49,378 nucleotides of DNA from Paracoccus sp. (in: a-proteobacteria) (lineage in GTDB: Bacteria; Pseudomonadota; Alphaproteobacteria; Rhodobacterales; Rhodobacteraceae), in the NCBI GenBank assembly GCA_030538425.1, contig JAUNTZ010000017.1, forward strand, positions 1 through 49,378, read 5' to 3'. Positions 26,714-36,008 of the stretch are shown here, piece after piece. The notes under the pieces were generated by a model. The model was given only the letters and a program-made list of their open reading frames with translations. It was not told where the DNA came from and made no database searches. Made by a program: the position numbers and the translations under genes. How positions within the stretch are numbered: the stretch's first letter is position 1; each line of letters starts with the position of its first letter.

Positions 26714-28800
26714 AGCGCCGCGCGCATCGGCTGCGGGCTTGCCTGCCGCGCGGGCGGTGTGGGGGGCGGCGCGGGCGGTTCTGGCAGGCTGGCATAGCGA
26801 TTCGCGCCGTCGATCGGGCCAAGCAGCGGAATGTTGAGCCCCTCGGGCGGCGCGGGCTCGGCCTCGGCCTCATCGAAGAGGCCATGCACGGTCTTGTCCC
26901 AGTAGAACGGCTTGACGACGACCTCATAAATCGCCTTCCACGCGGCCAGACAGCCCAGCGGAAAGTAGAGATGCAGGCTTGGCACCCATGCCATCAGATG
27001 CCGGTGATCGCGCCCGCGCACCGCCCACATGCCGATCACGATATTGAGCAGTTCCGAGGCGACGAACAGCAAAAACAGCGCCAGAACCACCGCGCCACCG
27101 GCAGGCGCCGCGAGTGGCTCGCGCAGCGGATGGGGCAGGCCGAGTGTGAGCAGCCAAAAACTCCACAGCACGGGGGCCAGCAGGTATTGGGACATGGTGC
27201 CGAAGAACTGGACCTGAAAGCCCCAGAACCGGCGCGGGCCCAGATCGCGCCAAAGGCGGCGCGGCTCGCGCATATGGACGGCCCATGTCATTGCGTAGCC
27301 CTTGAGCCAGCGTGAGCGCTGTTTCACCCAAGGGACGGCGCGGCAATTGGCCTCTTCGAGCGTCACGGTGTCGATGATCTCGGTCCGGTAGCCCATCCGG
27401 GCCAGCCTGACGCCCAGATCGGCGTCCTCGGTGACGTTCCACGCATCCCAGCCGCCGACCTGCTCCAGCACCTCGCGCCGGAAAAACAGCGTTGTGCCGC
27501 CTAAGGGGACGACCAGACCCAGCCGCGCGATGCCCGGCAGATTGGCGCGGAACCAGCTGGCATACTCGATGGTGAAACAGCGCGCCAGCCAATTGGTTCG
27601 CGGATTGTAATAGTCAAGCACCCCTTGCAGGCAGGCCAGATCGGCGGGCGCTTGGTCAAAATGGCGGGCGACCTTGTGCAATTGGTCCGGTTCCGGGCGG
27701 TCCTCGGCGTCCCAGACGCCGACGATCTGGCCCCGGCAAAAGTTCAGCGCATAGTTCAGCGCGCGCGGCTTGGTCTGGACCGGCCCCGGCGGCACCGTCA
27801 CGACGCGCAGCCAATGGGGCAGGGTCACGCCATGAAGCGCCGCGCGCGTGATCTCATCGCTTTCCTCAACCACCAGCAGAATATCGGTCAGCTCGCGCGG
27901 ATAGCTGAGCCGTGAGAGGCGCGAGACCAGCTTGCCCGCGACATCGCTTTCGTGAAACAGCGGCACCATGACCGAAATGACCGGCAAGGGCCCCGCCATC
28001 TCAGCCGGCGCGGCAAGGCCCGCACCGATTTGCACCTCTAGGGCGCGGGCCTCTTGTCCGGCCCGCAGGGTCTGCGCAAAAGCCATCGAGCGCAGCACAA
28101 TCGCGCTAAGCAGGGTCAGCGCCGCCCAGGCGGTCAGGATGATCGCGACCGCCACCGGCGAGAGGATCACCCCGATCAGCAGGGCGAGCGAGAGCCCCGC
28201 AGCCACCAGCCGCGCCCGTCCGGCCCGCTGTGTCCGGCAGGAGAGGCGGGCCTCCACCGACAATTCGGCGCCTTTGCGCAGGCTTTTCTGGCGCGTCGCC
28301 ATGATCGCGGCATGGATCTGGCTTTCGGTCGCAAGCAGCATGCGAACCGGCCCGTAACCCTTCGGCAGAGCGGCACAAAACCGGCCGAACTCTTCGGGAT
28401 GGGCGCAGGCGATAAAGGTGACGCCGCCAATGCGCCGCCAGGGCAAGGCGGCATGGGTCAGGCACAGACCGGCGCCGATCTCATCGATCAGGCGCGGATC
28501 GCCGGGCGTCGCGACCGGATCGACCATCGAGGCCCGCCATTGCAGCGACAAGGCGCGGCCCAGTGCCTCTTCCGAGACCCAGCCCTGCGCCAGCAAAATC
28601 TGGCCCAGCCGCACGTTTTCGCGCCGCCGCATGATCGTGGCCTTGAGCAGATCGCCTTCGGCCACCGCGCCCTGTTCCAGCAAAATCTGGCCCAGAGGCC
28701 GCAAATCGCGCGGCGCGAAAGTTTGGGAACGCACCGGCGCCGCATCCGTGTTCACGGCGGCATTGGGCAGCAAGGCGATAGCGTCGGCATTCTGCATCAT
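26710..28800 (-). CDS. MshEN-domain / family 2 glycosyltransferase fusion
   Basis: This membrane glycosyltransferase of 696 residues starts at 28800, after GGGGAATCG. Residues 36-88 hold two MshEN-type repeats. The second, RLGQILLAQGWVSEEALGRA (65-84, continuing LSLQ), fits the published cyclic-di-GMP-binding consensus exactly; the first (LGQILLEQGAVAEGDL) lacks the leading Arg. Membrane helices lie at about 198-215 and 217-237. The GT2 core has VVEESD (311-315), DAED (364-367), TEDAD (457-461) and QRSRW (494-498), the D,D,D,QxxRW set of processive transferases. At least three C-terminal membrane helices follow, then a Pro-rich tail. A polysaccharide role under cyclic-di-GMP control is inferred. 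Confidence 0.88.
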   Translation of the reverse strand: MMQNADAIALLPNAAVNTDAAPVRSQTFAPRDLRPLGQILLEQGAVAEGDLLKATIMRRRENVRLGQILLAQGWVSEEALGRALSLQWRASMVDPVATPGDPRLIDEIGAGLCLTHAALPWRRIGGVTFIACAHPEEFGRFCAALPKGYGPVRMLLATESQIHAAIMATRQKSLRKGAELSVEARLSCRTQRAGRARLVAAGLSLALLIGVILSPVAVAIILTAWAALTLLSAIVLRSMAFAQTLRAGQEARALEVQIGAGLAAPAEMAGPLPVISVMVPLFHESDVAGKLVSRLSRLSYPRELTDILLVVEESDEITRAALHGVTLPHWLRVVTVPPGPVQTKPRALNYALNFCRGQIVGVWDAEDRPEPDQLHKVARHFDQAPADLACLQGVLDYYNPRTNWLARCFTIEYASWFRANLPGIARLGLVVPLGGTTLFFRREVLEQVGGWDAWNVTEDADLGVRLARMGYRTEIIDTVTLEEANCRAVPWVKQRSRWLKGYAMTWAVHMREPRRLWRDLGPRRFWGFQVQFFGTMSQYLLAPVLWSFWLLTLGLPHPLREPLAAPAGGAVVLALFLLFVASELLNIVIGMWAVRGRDHRHLMAWVPSLHLYFPLGCLAAWKAIYEVVVKPFYWDKTVHGLFDEAEAEPAPPEGLNIPLLGPIDGANRYASLPEPPAPPPTPPARQASPQPMRAAL

Positions 28801-28872
28801 GGCGATTCCCCGGTCGGGTTTCGCCACTCTTGGCACGATATGTCTTAATTTAGCGTTAACGCCCGCAGGCGC

Positions 28873-30018
28873 TTATCGCCGCGCGCGCATTGCCTCGGCA
28901 AAGCGGGCGAAGAGATAGCTTGAATCCTGCGGGCCGGGGCTGGCTTCGGGGTGGTGCTGGACCGAAAAGACCGGCTTGCCCTCAAGCTCGATACCGCAAT
29001 TGCTGCCGTCGAAGAGGCTGATATGGGTCTCTCGCACGCCTTCAGGCAAAGTCTGGGAATCGACCGCAAAGCCATGATTCATCGAGGTAATCTCAACTTT
29101 CCCCGTGGCGCTTTCACGCACCGGGTGGTTCGCGCCGTGATGGCCGTGCCCCATCTTGATGGTGGAGGCGCCAAGCGCCAGCGCAAGCATCTGATGGCCC
29201 AGACAGATGCCAAAGATCGGCAGGTCGCGGTCCAGCAATTCGCGGATCATCGGGACCGCATATTCGCCGGTCGCCGCCGGGTCGCCGGGGCCGTTGGACA
29301 GAAAAACGCCCTCGGGGTCGTGGGACAGAACCTCTTCGGCACTCGCGGTTGCGGGCAGAACGGTCACATCGGCGCCCGCGCTGACCAAAGCGCGCAGAAT
29401 GTTGCGTTTCGCCCCGTAATCGAGCGCAACCACGCGGAAGGGGCGGCTTTCGGTGGCGGTGCCGAAATTCTCGGGCCATTCCCAGATGCCTTCGCTCCAG
29501 CGATAGCTTTGCCGGGTCGAGACCTCGCGCGCGAGATCAAGCCCGACAAGCCCGCTCCACTCGCGGGCCTTGTTGATCAGGGCCTGCACGTCGAAATTGC
29601 CCGAGGGATCATGGGCCAGAACGACATGCGGCGCGCCGTTCTGGCGGATGATGCGGGTCAGGCGGCGGGTATCGACGCCGCCAATCCCGATCCGCCCGCG
29701 CCGGGTCATCCATTCGACCAGATCGCCGGTTGCGCGATAGTTCGACGGCTCCGTCGGGTCCCATTTCACCACAATCCCAGAGGCCACCGGATCGGCGGAT
29801 TCGTCGTCATTCGGGGTCACGCCGGTATTGCCGATATGGGGGAAGGTGAAGGTCACGATCTGGCTGGCATAGGATGGATCGGTCATGATCTCCTGATAGC
29901 CGGTCATCGCGGTGTTGAAGACCAGTTCGGCCACCACCTCACCCGTGGCCCCAAAGCCGCGCCCGTAAAAGATCGTTCCGTCGGCAAGCGCAAGGCAGGC
30001 GGTCGGTTTCGCGGTCAT
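28873..30018 (-). CDS. carA: Carbamoyl-phosphate synthase small subunit
   Basis: This is the glutaminase subunit that feeds ammonia to CarB for arginine and pyrimidine synthesis. It has 381 residues. The N-terminal CarA-specific domain (ACLALADGTIFYGRGFG, LVFNTAMTGYQEIMTDPSY) is followed by a class I amidotransferase with nucleophile Cys272 in FGICLGHQ and the His356/Glu358 pair in VQHHPEAS. The glycine loop SNGPGDP lies at about 241-247. carB is not in the window. It diverges from the YqeY gene. Confidence 0.97.
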   Translation of the reverse strand: MTAKPTACLALADGTIFYGRGFGATGEVVAELVFNTAMTGYQEIMTDPSYASQIVTFTFPHIGNTGVTPNDDESADPVASGIVVKWDPTEPSNYRATGDLVEWMTRRGRIGIGGVDTRRLTRIIRQNGAPHVVLAHDPSGNFDVQALINKAREWSGLVGLDLAREVSTRQSYRWSEGIWEWPENFGTATESRPFRVVALDYGAKRNILRALVSAGADVTVLPATASAEEVLSHDPEGVFLSNGPGDPAATGEYAVPMIRELLDRDLPIFGICLGHQMLALALGASTIKMGHGHHGANHPVRESATGKVEITSMNHGFAVDSQTLPEGVRETHISLFDGSNCGIELEGKPVFSVQHHPEASPGPQDSSYLFARFAEAMRARR

Positions 30019-30160
30019 GGCGGTCCTCGGGGCTTTGGGGGGTCAAATCGGGCGGAACCTAGTGAAACCGCGCGACCCGGTCAAGCCGCGCTTGTAATTG
30101 CGGCAGGGGCTGCATAGATAGCCGCGCCTGCGCCCCGTGGCGCGATAGCGGAGACGAATG

Positions 30161-30619
30161 ATGGACCTCAAAGCCCGAATCCTTGCGGAAACCAAAGACG
30201 CGATGAAGGCCCGCGACAGTGAGCGGCTTTCGACGCTGCGGCTGATCTCGGCCGCGATCAAGGATCGTGAGATTGCCGCGCGCGGTAGCGACGGCGATGA
30301 TGGCCCAAGCGAGGGTGATCTGCTGGCGCTGTTGGGCAAGATGGTCAAGCAGCGGCAGGAATCGGCGCGCGCTTATCAGGATGGCGGGCGGGACGAACTG
30401 GCGCAGAAAGAGCTGGCCGAGATCGAGGTGATCCGCCATTTCCTGCCGCGCCAGATGGATGAGGCTGAGATCGAGGCGGCGCTCGACAAGGTTCTGGCCG
30501 ATCTGGGCGCAAGCTCGATTCGCGATATGGGCCGGGTGATGGGTGAGCTGAAAACCCGCTATGAGGGGCAAATGGACTTTGGTGCGGTCGGCGCCCGGCT
30601 CAAGTCGCGGCTGATGTAA
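30161..30619 (+). CDS. GatB/YqeY domain protein
   Basis: This 152-residue protein is homologous to the tail domain of the GatB amidotransferase subunit, which contacts tRNA. The free-standing form has no settled function. Start 30161 lies seven bases after GGAG; the ATG just before (30158) is possible. Recognisable blocks are KDAMKARDSERLSTLRLISA, then KQRQESARAYQDGGRDELA and a C-terminal MGRVMGELKTRYEGQMDFG. It is followed by a strong terminator, so it is a single gene or the end of a short unit. Confidence 0.92.
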   Translation: MDLKARILAETKDAMKARDSERLSTLRLISAAIKDREIAARGSDGDDGPSEGDLLALLGKMVKQRQESARAYQDGGRDELAQKELAEIEVIRHFLPRQMDEAEIEAALDKVLADLGASSIRDMGRVMGELKTRYEGQMDFGAVGARLKSRLM

Positions 30620-30660
30620 AGTCGCCGCGTCTGCCGGGTGGAAAGGCGCCTGCCGGATGG

Positions 30661-30692
30661 AAAGCCGCAGCCCTCGGGACTGCGGCTTTTTC
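30661..30692. terminator. Bidirectional rho-independent terminator
   Basis: AAAGCCGCAG (30661-30670) pairs with CTGCGGCTTT (30680-30689) around a nine-base loop, with T residues after it on the plus strand and A residues before it. It serves both yqeY and the convergent acetyltransferase gene ending at 30696. Confidence 0.88.
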
Positions 30693-30695
30693 GTG

Positions 30696-31241
30696 TCAGC
30701 GTGGCCGCGCGGGATTGCCCGCCACCCGCGCGCCCGGCGCGACATCGCGGGTCACCACCGCGCCCGCGCCGATAATCGCGTCATCGCCCACCGTCACGCC
30801 GGGCAGGATCAGCGCGCCGCCACCGATCCAGACATTGCGTCCGATGCTCACCGCATGCCCCGATTCGACGCCGCTTGCGCGCAGCGCAGGGTCGCGGGGG
30901 TGGTCGGCGGTCAGGATCTGCACCCCCGGCCCGATCAGCGTGCCGTCCCCGATCGTGACCGGGCCGACATCCAGAATGACGCAGTTGAAGTTCAGAAACA
31001 CCCCCGCGCCCAAGCTGATCTGGCTGCCGTAATCGCAATGAAAGGGCGGGCGGATGGCCGCGCCTTTGCCGACTTTGGCCATGATCTCCTGGAGCATGGC
31101 ATGGCGTTCGGCAGACGGCGCGGCGAGGCTGGCATTATAGCGAACCATCCATTCCGCCGCGCGGTTGCGCATCGCACTCAGTTCGGCATCGCCGGGGTCG
31201 AACAATTCGCCCGCCAGCATCTTTTCTTTTTCAGTGCTCAT
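30696..31241 (-). CDS. Maltose/galactoside O-acetyltransferase family (Maa/NodL-like)
   Basis: This left-handed beta-helix acyltransferase has 181 residues. The N-terminal mac domain (about 1-60) opens MSTEKEKMLAGELFDPGDAE. Hexapeptide repeats fill the rest, including FNCVILDVGPVTIGDGTLIG, RNVWIGGGALILPGVTVGDDAIIGAGAVVT and the closing VAPGARVAGNPAR. The catalytic His is expected in the ADHPRDP segment. It transfers acetyl from CoA to a sugar; the acceptor is unknown. It ends at the shared terminator. Confidence 0.92.
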   Translation of the reverse strand: MSTEKEKMLAGELFDPGDAELSAMRNRAAEWMVRYNASLAAPSAERHAMLQEIMAKVGKGAAIRPPFHCDYGSQISLGAGVFLNFNCVILDVGPVTIGDGTLIGPGVQILTADHPRDPALRASGVESGHAVSIGRNVWIGGGALILPGVTVGDDAIIGAGAVVTRDVAPGARVAGNPARPR

Positions 31242-31271
31242 CCGGATGTCGTTTTCCCTGCGACTTTGCGC

Positions 31272-31628
31272 CTACAATTCGCCGCGCATACATTTGCGAT
31301 AGACGTAATCCGCCGCAAAGCCCGCATTGTCAAAGCCGCGCCGCAGCTCGACCGTATAGGCCAGTTGCAGAAGATAGGTCGAGGCCCGCCCGATCTGGTT
31401 GGCGATCTGCTGGCGCTCGGCCCGCGAGCCGCGACCGTTCGAGGCCGCATCGCCGATAATCGCGGATAGCGCATTCGCGGTCTGGTGCTGGCTATAGCCG
31501 CGTTCGCGCATCGCCATCGCATCATGCATGACGCTGCCCATGACCCGGCAAAGCGGCTCGGCCTTGGCCTGAAGCGGCGCGAGGAACAGCGCGGCACCCA
31601 AGGCCAGCATCGGAGCGAATTTTTTCAT
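31272..31628 (-). CDS. Small secreted protein, unknown
   Basis: This 118-residue protein starts at 31628 after an AAAGGTGTAACG stretch. A clear signal peptide, MKKFAPMLALGAALFLAPLQ followed by AKA, would be cut before EPLC. The mature part is helical and has two cysteines, one just after the cleavage site and one near the C-terminus (YRKCMRGEL), which could form a disulfide. I do not recognise a family. It lies 30 bp downstream of the tRNA-proximal spacer and 5' of the acetyltransferase gene on the same strand. Confidence 0.75.
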   Translation of the reverse strand: MKKFAPMLALGAALFLAPLQAKAEPLCRVMGSVMHDAMAMRERGYSQHQTANALSAIIGDAASNGRGSRAERQQIANQIGRASTYLLQLAYTVELRRGFDNAGFAADYVYRKCMRGEL

Positions 31629-31769
31629 CGTTACACCTTTCACAAGAGCATGGGAAAAAGGTGCGGCGATCTGGCGATTCCGTCAATCATTAATCGCGCG
31701 CGTCACGCGCTCGTCAAAAACGGCGCGAACAGGCTGGCCATTCCGTGATCGGGATGTGAGGGGTTAAGT

Positions 31770-31856
31770 TGGTGCGGTCGAGAAGACTCGAACTTCCACT
31801 CCGGTTAAGGAACAGCGACCTCAACGCTGCGCGTCTACCAATTCCGCCACGACCGC
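31770..31856 (-). tRNA. tRNA-Leu (GAG)
   Basis: Read on the minus strand, the acceptor arms GCGGTCG (31856-31850) and CGACCGC (31780-31774) pair perfectly, with discriminator A and an encoded CCA at 31772-31770. The anticodon stem CAGCG/CGCTG encloses loop TTGAGGT, giving anticodon GAG. The long variable arm and 87-nt length fit a class II leucine tRNA. The T-loop GTTCGAGTC is present. Confidence 0.97.
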
Positions 31857-31995
31857 ATCCGTGGGTAGATGCGCCTCATAACCGCCTTCGGGATGGGGCG
31901 CAAGCGGGATTATGGGCGCAAGGGTGATTTTGTCTCACCCTTGACGTGCCGGGTTTGCCGCGCCATCTGCCCGGATAAAGCAAAGGAAGCCGCCA

Positions 31996-32670
31996 ATGTC
32001 CCCCCAACAGAGCGCTGAATGGCGCATTGCCCCCGGCCTGACCGATTATGCCGAAGCCGTGGCCTTCATGGAGGAGCGCGTCGCCCGAATCGCTGCCGGT
32101 CAGGCCGGTGAGCTGATCTGGCTGGTCGAGCATCCGCCGACCTATACGGCGGGGACAAGCGCGAAGGCCTCGGACCTGCTCGATGCGCGTTTTCCCGTCC
32201 ATGAGACCGGGCGGGGCGGGCAATATACCTATCACGGGCCGGGGCAGAGGGTGGTTTATGTCATGCTGGACCTCAACCGGCGCGGGCGCGATGTGCGGGC
32301 CTTTGTGCAGAAACTGGAAGAATGGGTGATCGACACGCTGGCCGAGTTCGGTGTGACGGGCGAGATCCGCCCAGGCCGCGTCGGCGTCTGGGTCGTCCGC
32401 CCCGACAAGCCCGCGCCGCCCGATGGCACCGGGCGCGAGGACAAGATCGCCGCGATTGGTGTCAAGCTGCGCCGATGGGTCAGTTTTCACGGGCTGGCCA
32501 TCAATCTTGAGCCGGATCTGAGCCATTATGCGGGAATCGTGCCCTGCGGTATATCGGGTCACGGGGTGACAAGCCTTGTCGATCTGGGCCTGCCGGTGAC
32601 CATGGCCGATCTGGACAACGCGCTGAGGATCACGCTTGCGCGACATTTCCCCGCATTGGACCATTTTTGA
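31996..32670 (+). CDS. lipB: Lipoyl(octanoyl) transferase
   Basis: LipB moves octanoate from acyl carrier protein to lipoyl domains, the first step of lipoate assembly. It has 224 residues. [20 protein letters not shown] (72-91) is the family signature, with GRVGVWV after it. The catalytic Lys150 lies in [12 protein letters not shown] and the nucleophile Cys184 in [17 protein letters not shown] precedes the ATG. lipA is not in the window. Confidence 0.97.
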   Translation: MSPQQSAEWRIAPGLTDYAEAVAFMEERVARIAAGQAGELIWLVEHPPTYTAGTSAKASDLLDARFPVHETGRGGQYTYHGPGQRVVYVMLDLNRRGRDVRAFVQKLEEWVIDTLAEFGVTGEIRPGRVGVWVVRPDKPAPPDGTGREDKIAAIGVKLRRWVSFHGLAINLEPDLSHYAGIVPCGISGHGVTSLVDLGLPVTMADLDNALRITLARHFPALDHF

Positions 32671-32763
32671 CTTTTGTCCTATTGTGTTTCGGTTCCGACT
32701 GGTAAGGATCGGGTCGATCTCACCCGGTCGATGGGCCGGACAACGCAACGCTAGGGAGCAACC

Positions 32764-33243
32764 ATGAAAACCAAGCTGATCGTCGCATTGGCCGCCATGT
32801 CGATGGCCGCGCCTGCCTTTGCCGAAGGTGATGCCGCCGCCGGTGAACGCGAATATAACAAATGCCGCGCCTGCCACATGATCCAGGACAATGACGGCAA
32901 CAATATCGTCGCCGGTGGCCGCACCGGGCCGAATATGTTCAACATCATCGGCAGCAAGATCGCCGCCGAAGAGGGCTTCCGCTATGGTCCGGGCCTGCTG
33001 GCCGTGGCCGAGGCGAACCCGGATGCGGTCTGGGACGCGCAGTCGATTGCCGCCTATATCACCGACCCGACCGCCTGGGTTCAGGAACATTCCGGCGATG
33101 CCAGCGCACGCTCGGCGATGACCTTCCGCCTTCAGCGCGGGCAAGAGGATCTGGTCGCCTATCTGCTGACCGTCTCGCCCGACGCGCCGGAACAGCATGA
33201 GGAAGGCGACGGCTCGCCCGTTCCGCCGCCCGCCGCTGAGTAA
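32764..33243 (+). CDS. cycA: Cytochrome c550, periplasmic
   Basis: This soluble class I c-type cytochrome carries electrons from the bc1 complex to the aa3 oxidase and other acceptors. It has 159 residues. The signal MKTKLIVALAAMSMAAPAFA is cut after Ala20. The haem motif is CRACH with Cys34, Cys37 and ligand His38; the sixth ligand is Met119 in SAMTF. Blocks GGRTGPNMF and EEGFRYGPGLL match the Paracoccus c550 type as I remember it, including the acidic/proline tail after the fold. It precedes ctaD, the same order as reported for P. denitrificans. A strong terminator follows. Confidence 0.92.
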   Translation: MKTKLIVALAAMSMAAPAFAEGDAAAGEREYNKCRACHMIQDNDGNNIVAGGRTGPNMFNIIGSKIAAEEGFRYGPGLLAVAEANPDAVWDAQSIAAYITDPTAWVQEHSGDASARSAMTFRLQRGQEDLVAYLLTVSPDAPEQHEEGDGSPVPPPAAE

Positions 33244-33278
33244 ACAGCAGCCCGGTAAACCCGGCACATATCGTCACG

Positions 33279-33311
33279 AAAGGCCCCGGCGGAGACCCGC
33301 GCGGGGCCTTT
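33279..33311 (+). terminator. Rho-independent terminator after cycA
   Basis: AAAGGCCCC (33279-33287) pairs with GGGGCCTTT (33303-33311), nine base pairs around a 15-base loop. The T run is short. It separates cycA from ctaD, so ctaD should have its own promoter in 33312-33477. Confidence 0.75.
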
Positions 33312-33477
33312 CATTTGCGGCAAATATCCCCGCCAAACCGTTGCGTCTGTGCGATTTTCGCAAGCCGGGTCAAATTTCCGGCATATGACGGATTGCCGCA
33401 TCCGCGCCTTGGGGCTACAACGACAAGGATTCTGTCGGCCTTGGCCGATCTTTTGCGCAATCAGGGAGAAACGCCTC

Positions 33478-35157
33478 ATGGCCGACGCCGCCGCTCACGA
33501 TTCCGGGGGGCATCACGATACTCGCGGGTTCTTCACCCGCTGGTTCATGTCAACGAACCACAAGGATATCGGGGTCCTCTACCTGATCACCGCCGGTCTG
33601 GTCGGCCTGATCTCGGTCTGCTTCACCGTCTATATGCGGATGGAGCTTCAGCACCCGGGCGTGCAATATATGTGCATGGAGGGCGCGCGCCTGATCGCCG
33701 CCGGACCCGATGAGATCTGCACCCCGAACGGGCATCTGTGGAACGTGATGATCACCTATCACGGCGTCCTGATGATGTTCTTTGTGGTGATTCCGGCGCT
33801 GTTCGGCGGCTTCGGCAACTATTTCATGCCGCTTCAGATCGGCGCGCCGGATATGGCCTTCCCGCGTCTGAACAACCTCTCCTACTGGCTCTATGTGGCA
33901 GGTGTGGCGCTTGGCGTGGCCTCGCTGCTGGCGCCGGGCGGCGCGCAGCAGATGGGCTCGGGCGTGGGCTGGGTGCTTTATCCGCCGCTGTCGCAGATCG
34001 AGGGCGGCTATTCGATGGATCTGGCGATTTTCGCCGTCCACGTCTCAGGCGCGAGGTCGATTCTGGGCGCGGTCAATATCATCACCACCTTCCTGAACAT
34101 GCGCGCGCCGGGCATGACCCTGTTCAAGGTGCCGCTGTTCGCCTGGTCGGTCTTTATCACCGCCTGGATGATTCTGCTGGCCCTGCCGGTGCTGGCCGGT
34201 GCCATCACCATGCTGCTGATGGACCGCAATTTCGGCACCAACTTCTTCAACCCGGCTGGCGGCGGTGACCCGATCCTGTATCAGCACATCCTGTGGTTCT
34301 TTGGCCATCCGGAAGTGTATATCATCATCGTGCCGGGCTTTGGCATCATCAGCCATGTCATCGCGACCTTCGCCCGCAAGCCGATCTTTGGCTATCTGCC
34401 GATGGTTCTGGCCATGGTCGCCATTGGGGTTCTGGGCTTTGTGGTCTGGGCGCACCATATGTATACGGTCGGCATGTCGCTGACCCAGCAGGCCTATTTT
34501 ATGCTGGCCACCATGACCATCGCGGTGCCCACCGGCATCAAGGTGTTCTCATGGATTGCGACGATGTGGGGCGGCAGTATCGAGTTCAAGACGCCGATGC
34601 TCTGGGCCTTTGGCTTCCTGTTCCTCTTCACTGTGGGCGGGGTGACCGGCGTTGTCGTGGCTCAGGCGCCGCTGGACCGGGTCTATCATGACACCTATTA
34701 TGTCGTGGCGCATTTCCACTATGTGATGTCGCTTGGCGCGATCTTTGCGATCTTTGCCGGAATTTATTACTGGTTCGGCAAGATGACCGGCCGGCAATAT
34801 CCCGAATGGGCGGGCAAGCTGCATTTCTGGATGATGTTCATCGGCTCGAACCTGATCTTCTTCCCCCAGCACTTCCTGGGCCGTCAGGGGATGCCGCGCC
34901 GCTATATCGACTATCCGGTCGAATATGCGTTCTGGAACTATGTCTCGTCCATCGGTGCCTATATCGCCTTTGCCTCTTTCCTGTTCTTCATCGGGGTCAT
35001 GGTCTATTCGGTGTTCTTCGGTCGCCGTGAGACCCGCGCGAATTACTGGAACGAATATGCCGACACGCTGGAATGGACCCTGCCATCCCCGCCGCCCGAG
35101 CACACGTTCGAGCAATTGCCCAAGCGTGAGGATTGGGACCGCAGCCCGGCCCATTGA
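33478..35157 (+). CDS. ctaD: Cytochrome c oxidase (aa3) subunit I
   Basis: This is the catalytic subunit of the aa3 terminal oxidase: twelve membrane helices, haem a, haem a3-CuB, oxygen reduction and proton pumping. Start 33478 gives 559 residues ([10 protein letters not shown]...), after AGGGAGAAACGC; the upstream open frame is spacer. Haem a ligand His95 lies in ITYHGV and D-channel Asp125 in GAPDMAFP. CuB ligands and the Tyr cross-link are in GHPEVYI and WAHHMY, and haem a3/a histidines in VVAHFHYV. The text matches P. denitrificans CtaDI nearly throughout, from memory. A terminator follows. Confidence 0.98.
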   Translation: MADAAAHDSGGHHDTRGFFTRWFMSTNHKDIGVLYLITAGLVGLISVCFTVYMRMELQHPGVQYMCMEGARLIAAGPDEICTPNGHLWNVMITYHGVLMMFFVVIPALFGGFGNYFMPLQIGAPDMAFPRLNNLSYWLYVAGVALGVASLLAPGGAQQMGSGVGWVLYPPLSQIEGGYSMDLAIFAVHVSGARSILGAVNIITTFLNMRAPGMTLFKVPLFAWSVFITAWMILLALPVLAGAITMLLMDRNFGTNFFNPAGGGDPILYQHILWFFGHPEVYIIIVPGFGIISHVIATFARKPIFGYLPMVLAMVAIGVLGFVVWAHHMYTVGMSLTQQAYFMLATMTIAVPTGIKVFSWIATMWGGSIEFKTPMLWAFGFLFLFTVGGVTGVVVAQAPLDRVYHDTYYVVAHFHYVMSLGAIFAIFAGIYYWFGKMTGRQYPEWAGKLHFWMMFIGSNLIFFPQHFLGRQGMPRRYIDYPVEYAFWNYVSSIGAYIAFASFLFFIGVMVYSVFFGRRETRANYWNEYADTLEWTLPSPPPEHTFEQLPKREDWDRSPAH

Positions 35158-35176
35158 CCGGGGCGCAAAAGCCATC

Positions 35177-35204
35177 AAAGCCCCGGAGCGATCCGGGGCT
35201 TTTC
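35177..35204 (+). terminator. Rho-independent terminator after ctaD
   Basis: AAAGCCCCGG (35177-35186) pairs with CCGGGGCTTT (35193-35202) around AGCGAT, followed by T residues. It lies 20 bp after the ctaD stop. Confidence 0.9.
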
Positions 35205-35216
35205 CATGAGGACCCC

Positions 35217-35352
35217 ATGCCTGATCTTATCCCGGAACTGAGCGTCACCGATTTTGCGGCCTCGCTGCGGTTTTATCGCGATCTGCTGGGCTGGCACGCA
35301 TGAGACCGGACAGCGGCAATTCGTCATCGCGGACCCGGACGGCTATTACTCC
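35217..35352 (+). pseudogene. Broken VOC/glyoxalase-like gene
   Basis: After GAGG, an ATG at 35217 opens MPDLIPELSVTDFAASLRFY and continues RDLLGWHA to a stop at 35301-35303, the start of a bleomycin-resistance/glyoxalase fold protein. Immediately after, in the +1 frame, ETGQRQFVIADPDGYY is the typical C-terminal metal-binding segment of the same family. The middle (about 60-70 residues) is missing and the frame is shifted, so an internal deletion has destroyed the gene. The family-typical C-terminus then breaks off at about 35352, where AT-rich foreign sequence begins. Confidence 0.8.
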
Positions 35353-35393
35353 GGGTCATCAGGTCAACTCTTGGCTCACGGGGGATTAAGTAA

Positions 35394-36008
35394 ATGAGGT
35401 TTTTCCGCTTATTAGATGATGTTGAGTTCCCGGGCAGGTGGCATTTGTCAACGATCAGTGATGCTGATAATTGGCGGCTGGCTCGTCCGCCAGTACTTGG
35501 AATGGATGATCCGCTCCGTGATCAAGTTTTGAAAGTCGGGCTTCGGCAGTCAGGCACTCCTTTAGACTATTCTTTGGCTGGATATGCAGGTGTTCCGGTA
35601 GTTGGCTTTAAAGTACTTCAGGCGATCTCTCGGCTTGACGGCTTAACCACAATTCCTGCGAAGGTCGAAGGCTTTCAACAAAAAACATCATATCACATTC
35701 TGCATTTTTGGGACGAGGCGGATTGTGTTGATGAGGGGGCGTCACAATTTGAAAAGTACCAAGTTAATGACCCAGTACGACCTGATCTCGCGGGCAATTA
35801 CAGCGCATTCGTTCGCCTGGTTATTGATCCTAGTCGAACTCGCGGAAAGCACATCTTCCGTCTGGCTCGCAGCGGAGTTGAGGTTGTCATCAGCGAAGAA
35901 GTTAAGCGCCGTTTTGAGGATGCGGGTGTGACGGGCGCTGTCTTTCAAGACGTAACAGGTGATCATAAGCCTCTGCCTGATCACTCCGCCGGCTCCTCGG
36001 GTACCTGA
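35394..36008 (+). CDS. Imm11-like (DUF1629) immunity protein, orphan
   Basis: I read this 204-residue soluble protein as a member of the Imm11/DUF1629 immunity family. Supporting stretches are YHILHFWDEADCVDEGASQF, then RLVIDPSRTRGKHIFRLA and VVISEEVKRRFEDAGVTGAVFQDV, the usual C-terminal pattern. Such proteins normally neutralise a polymorphic toxin encoded next door, but no toxin gene is present. The base composition is markedly more AT-rich than the flanks. The ATG overlaps the TGA that ends the decayed VOC frame (ATGA), and GGGGG lies upstream. It is probably a transferred or relic immunity gene. Confidence 0.7.
   Translation: MRFFRLLDDVEFPGRWHLSTISDADNWRLARPPVLGMDDPLRDQVLKVGLRQSGTPLDYSLAGYAGVPVVGFKVLQAISRLDGLTTIPAKVEGFQQKTSYHILHFWDEADCVDEGASQFEKYQVNDPVRPDLAGNYSAFVRLVIDPSRTRGKHIFRLARSGVEVVISEEVKRRFEDAGVTGAVFQDVTGDHKPLPDHSAGSSGT

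Noticed and set aside
30696-31241. Hexapeptide protein considered as serine O-acetyltransferase CysE
   Set aside because: The N-terminal mac domain and the closing VAGNPAR pattern fit the Maa/NodL group better.
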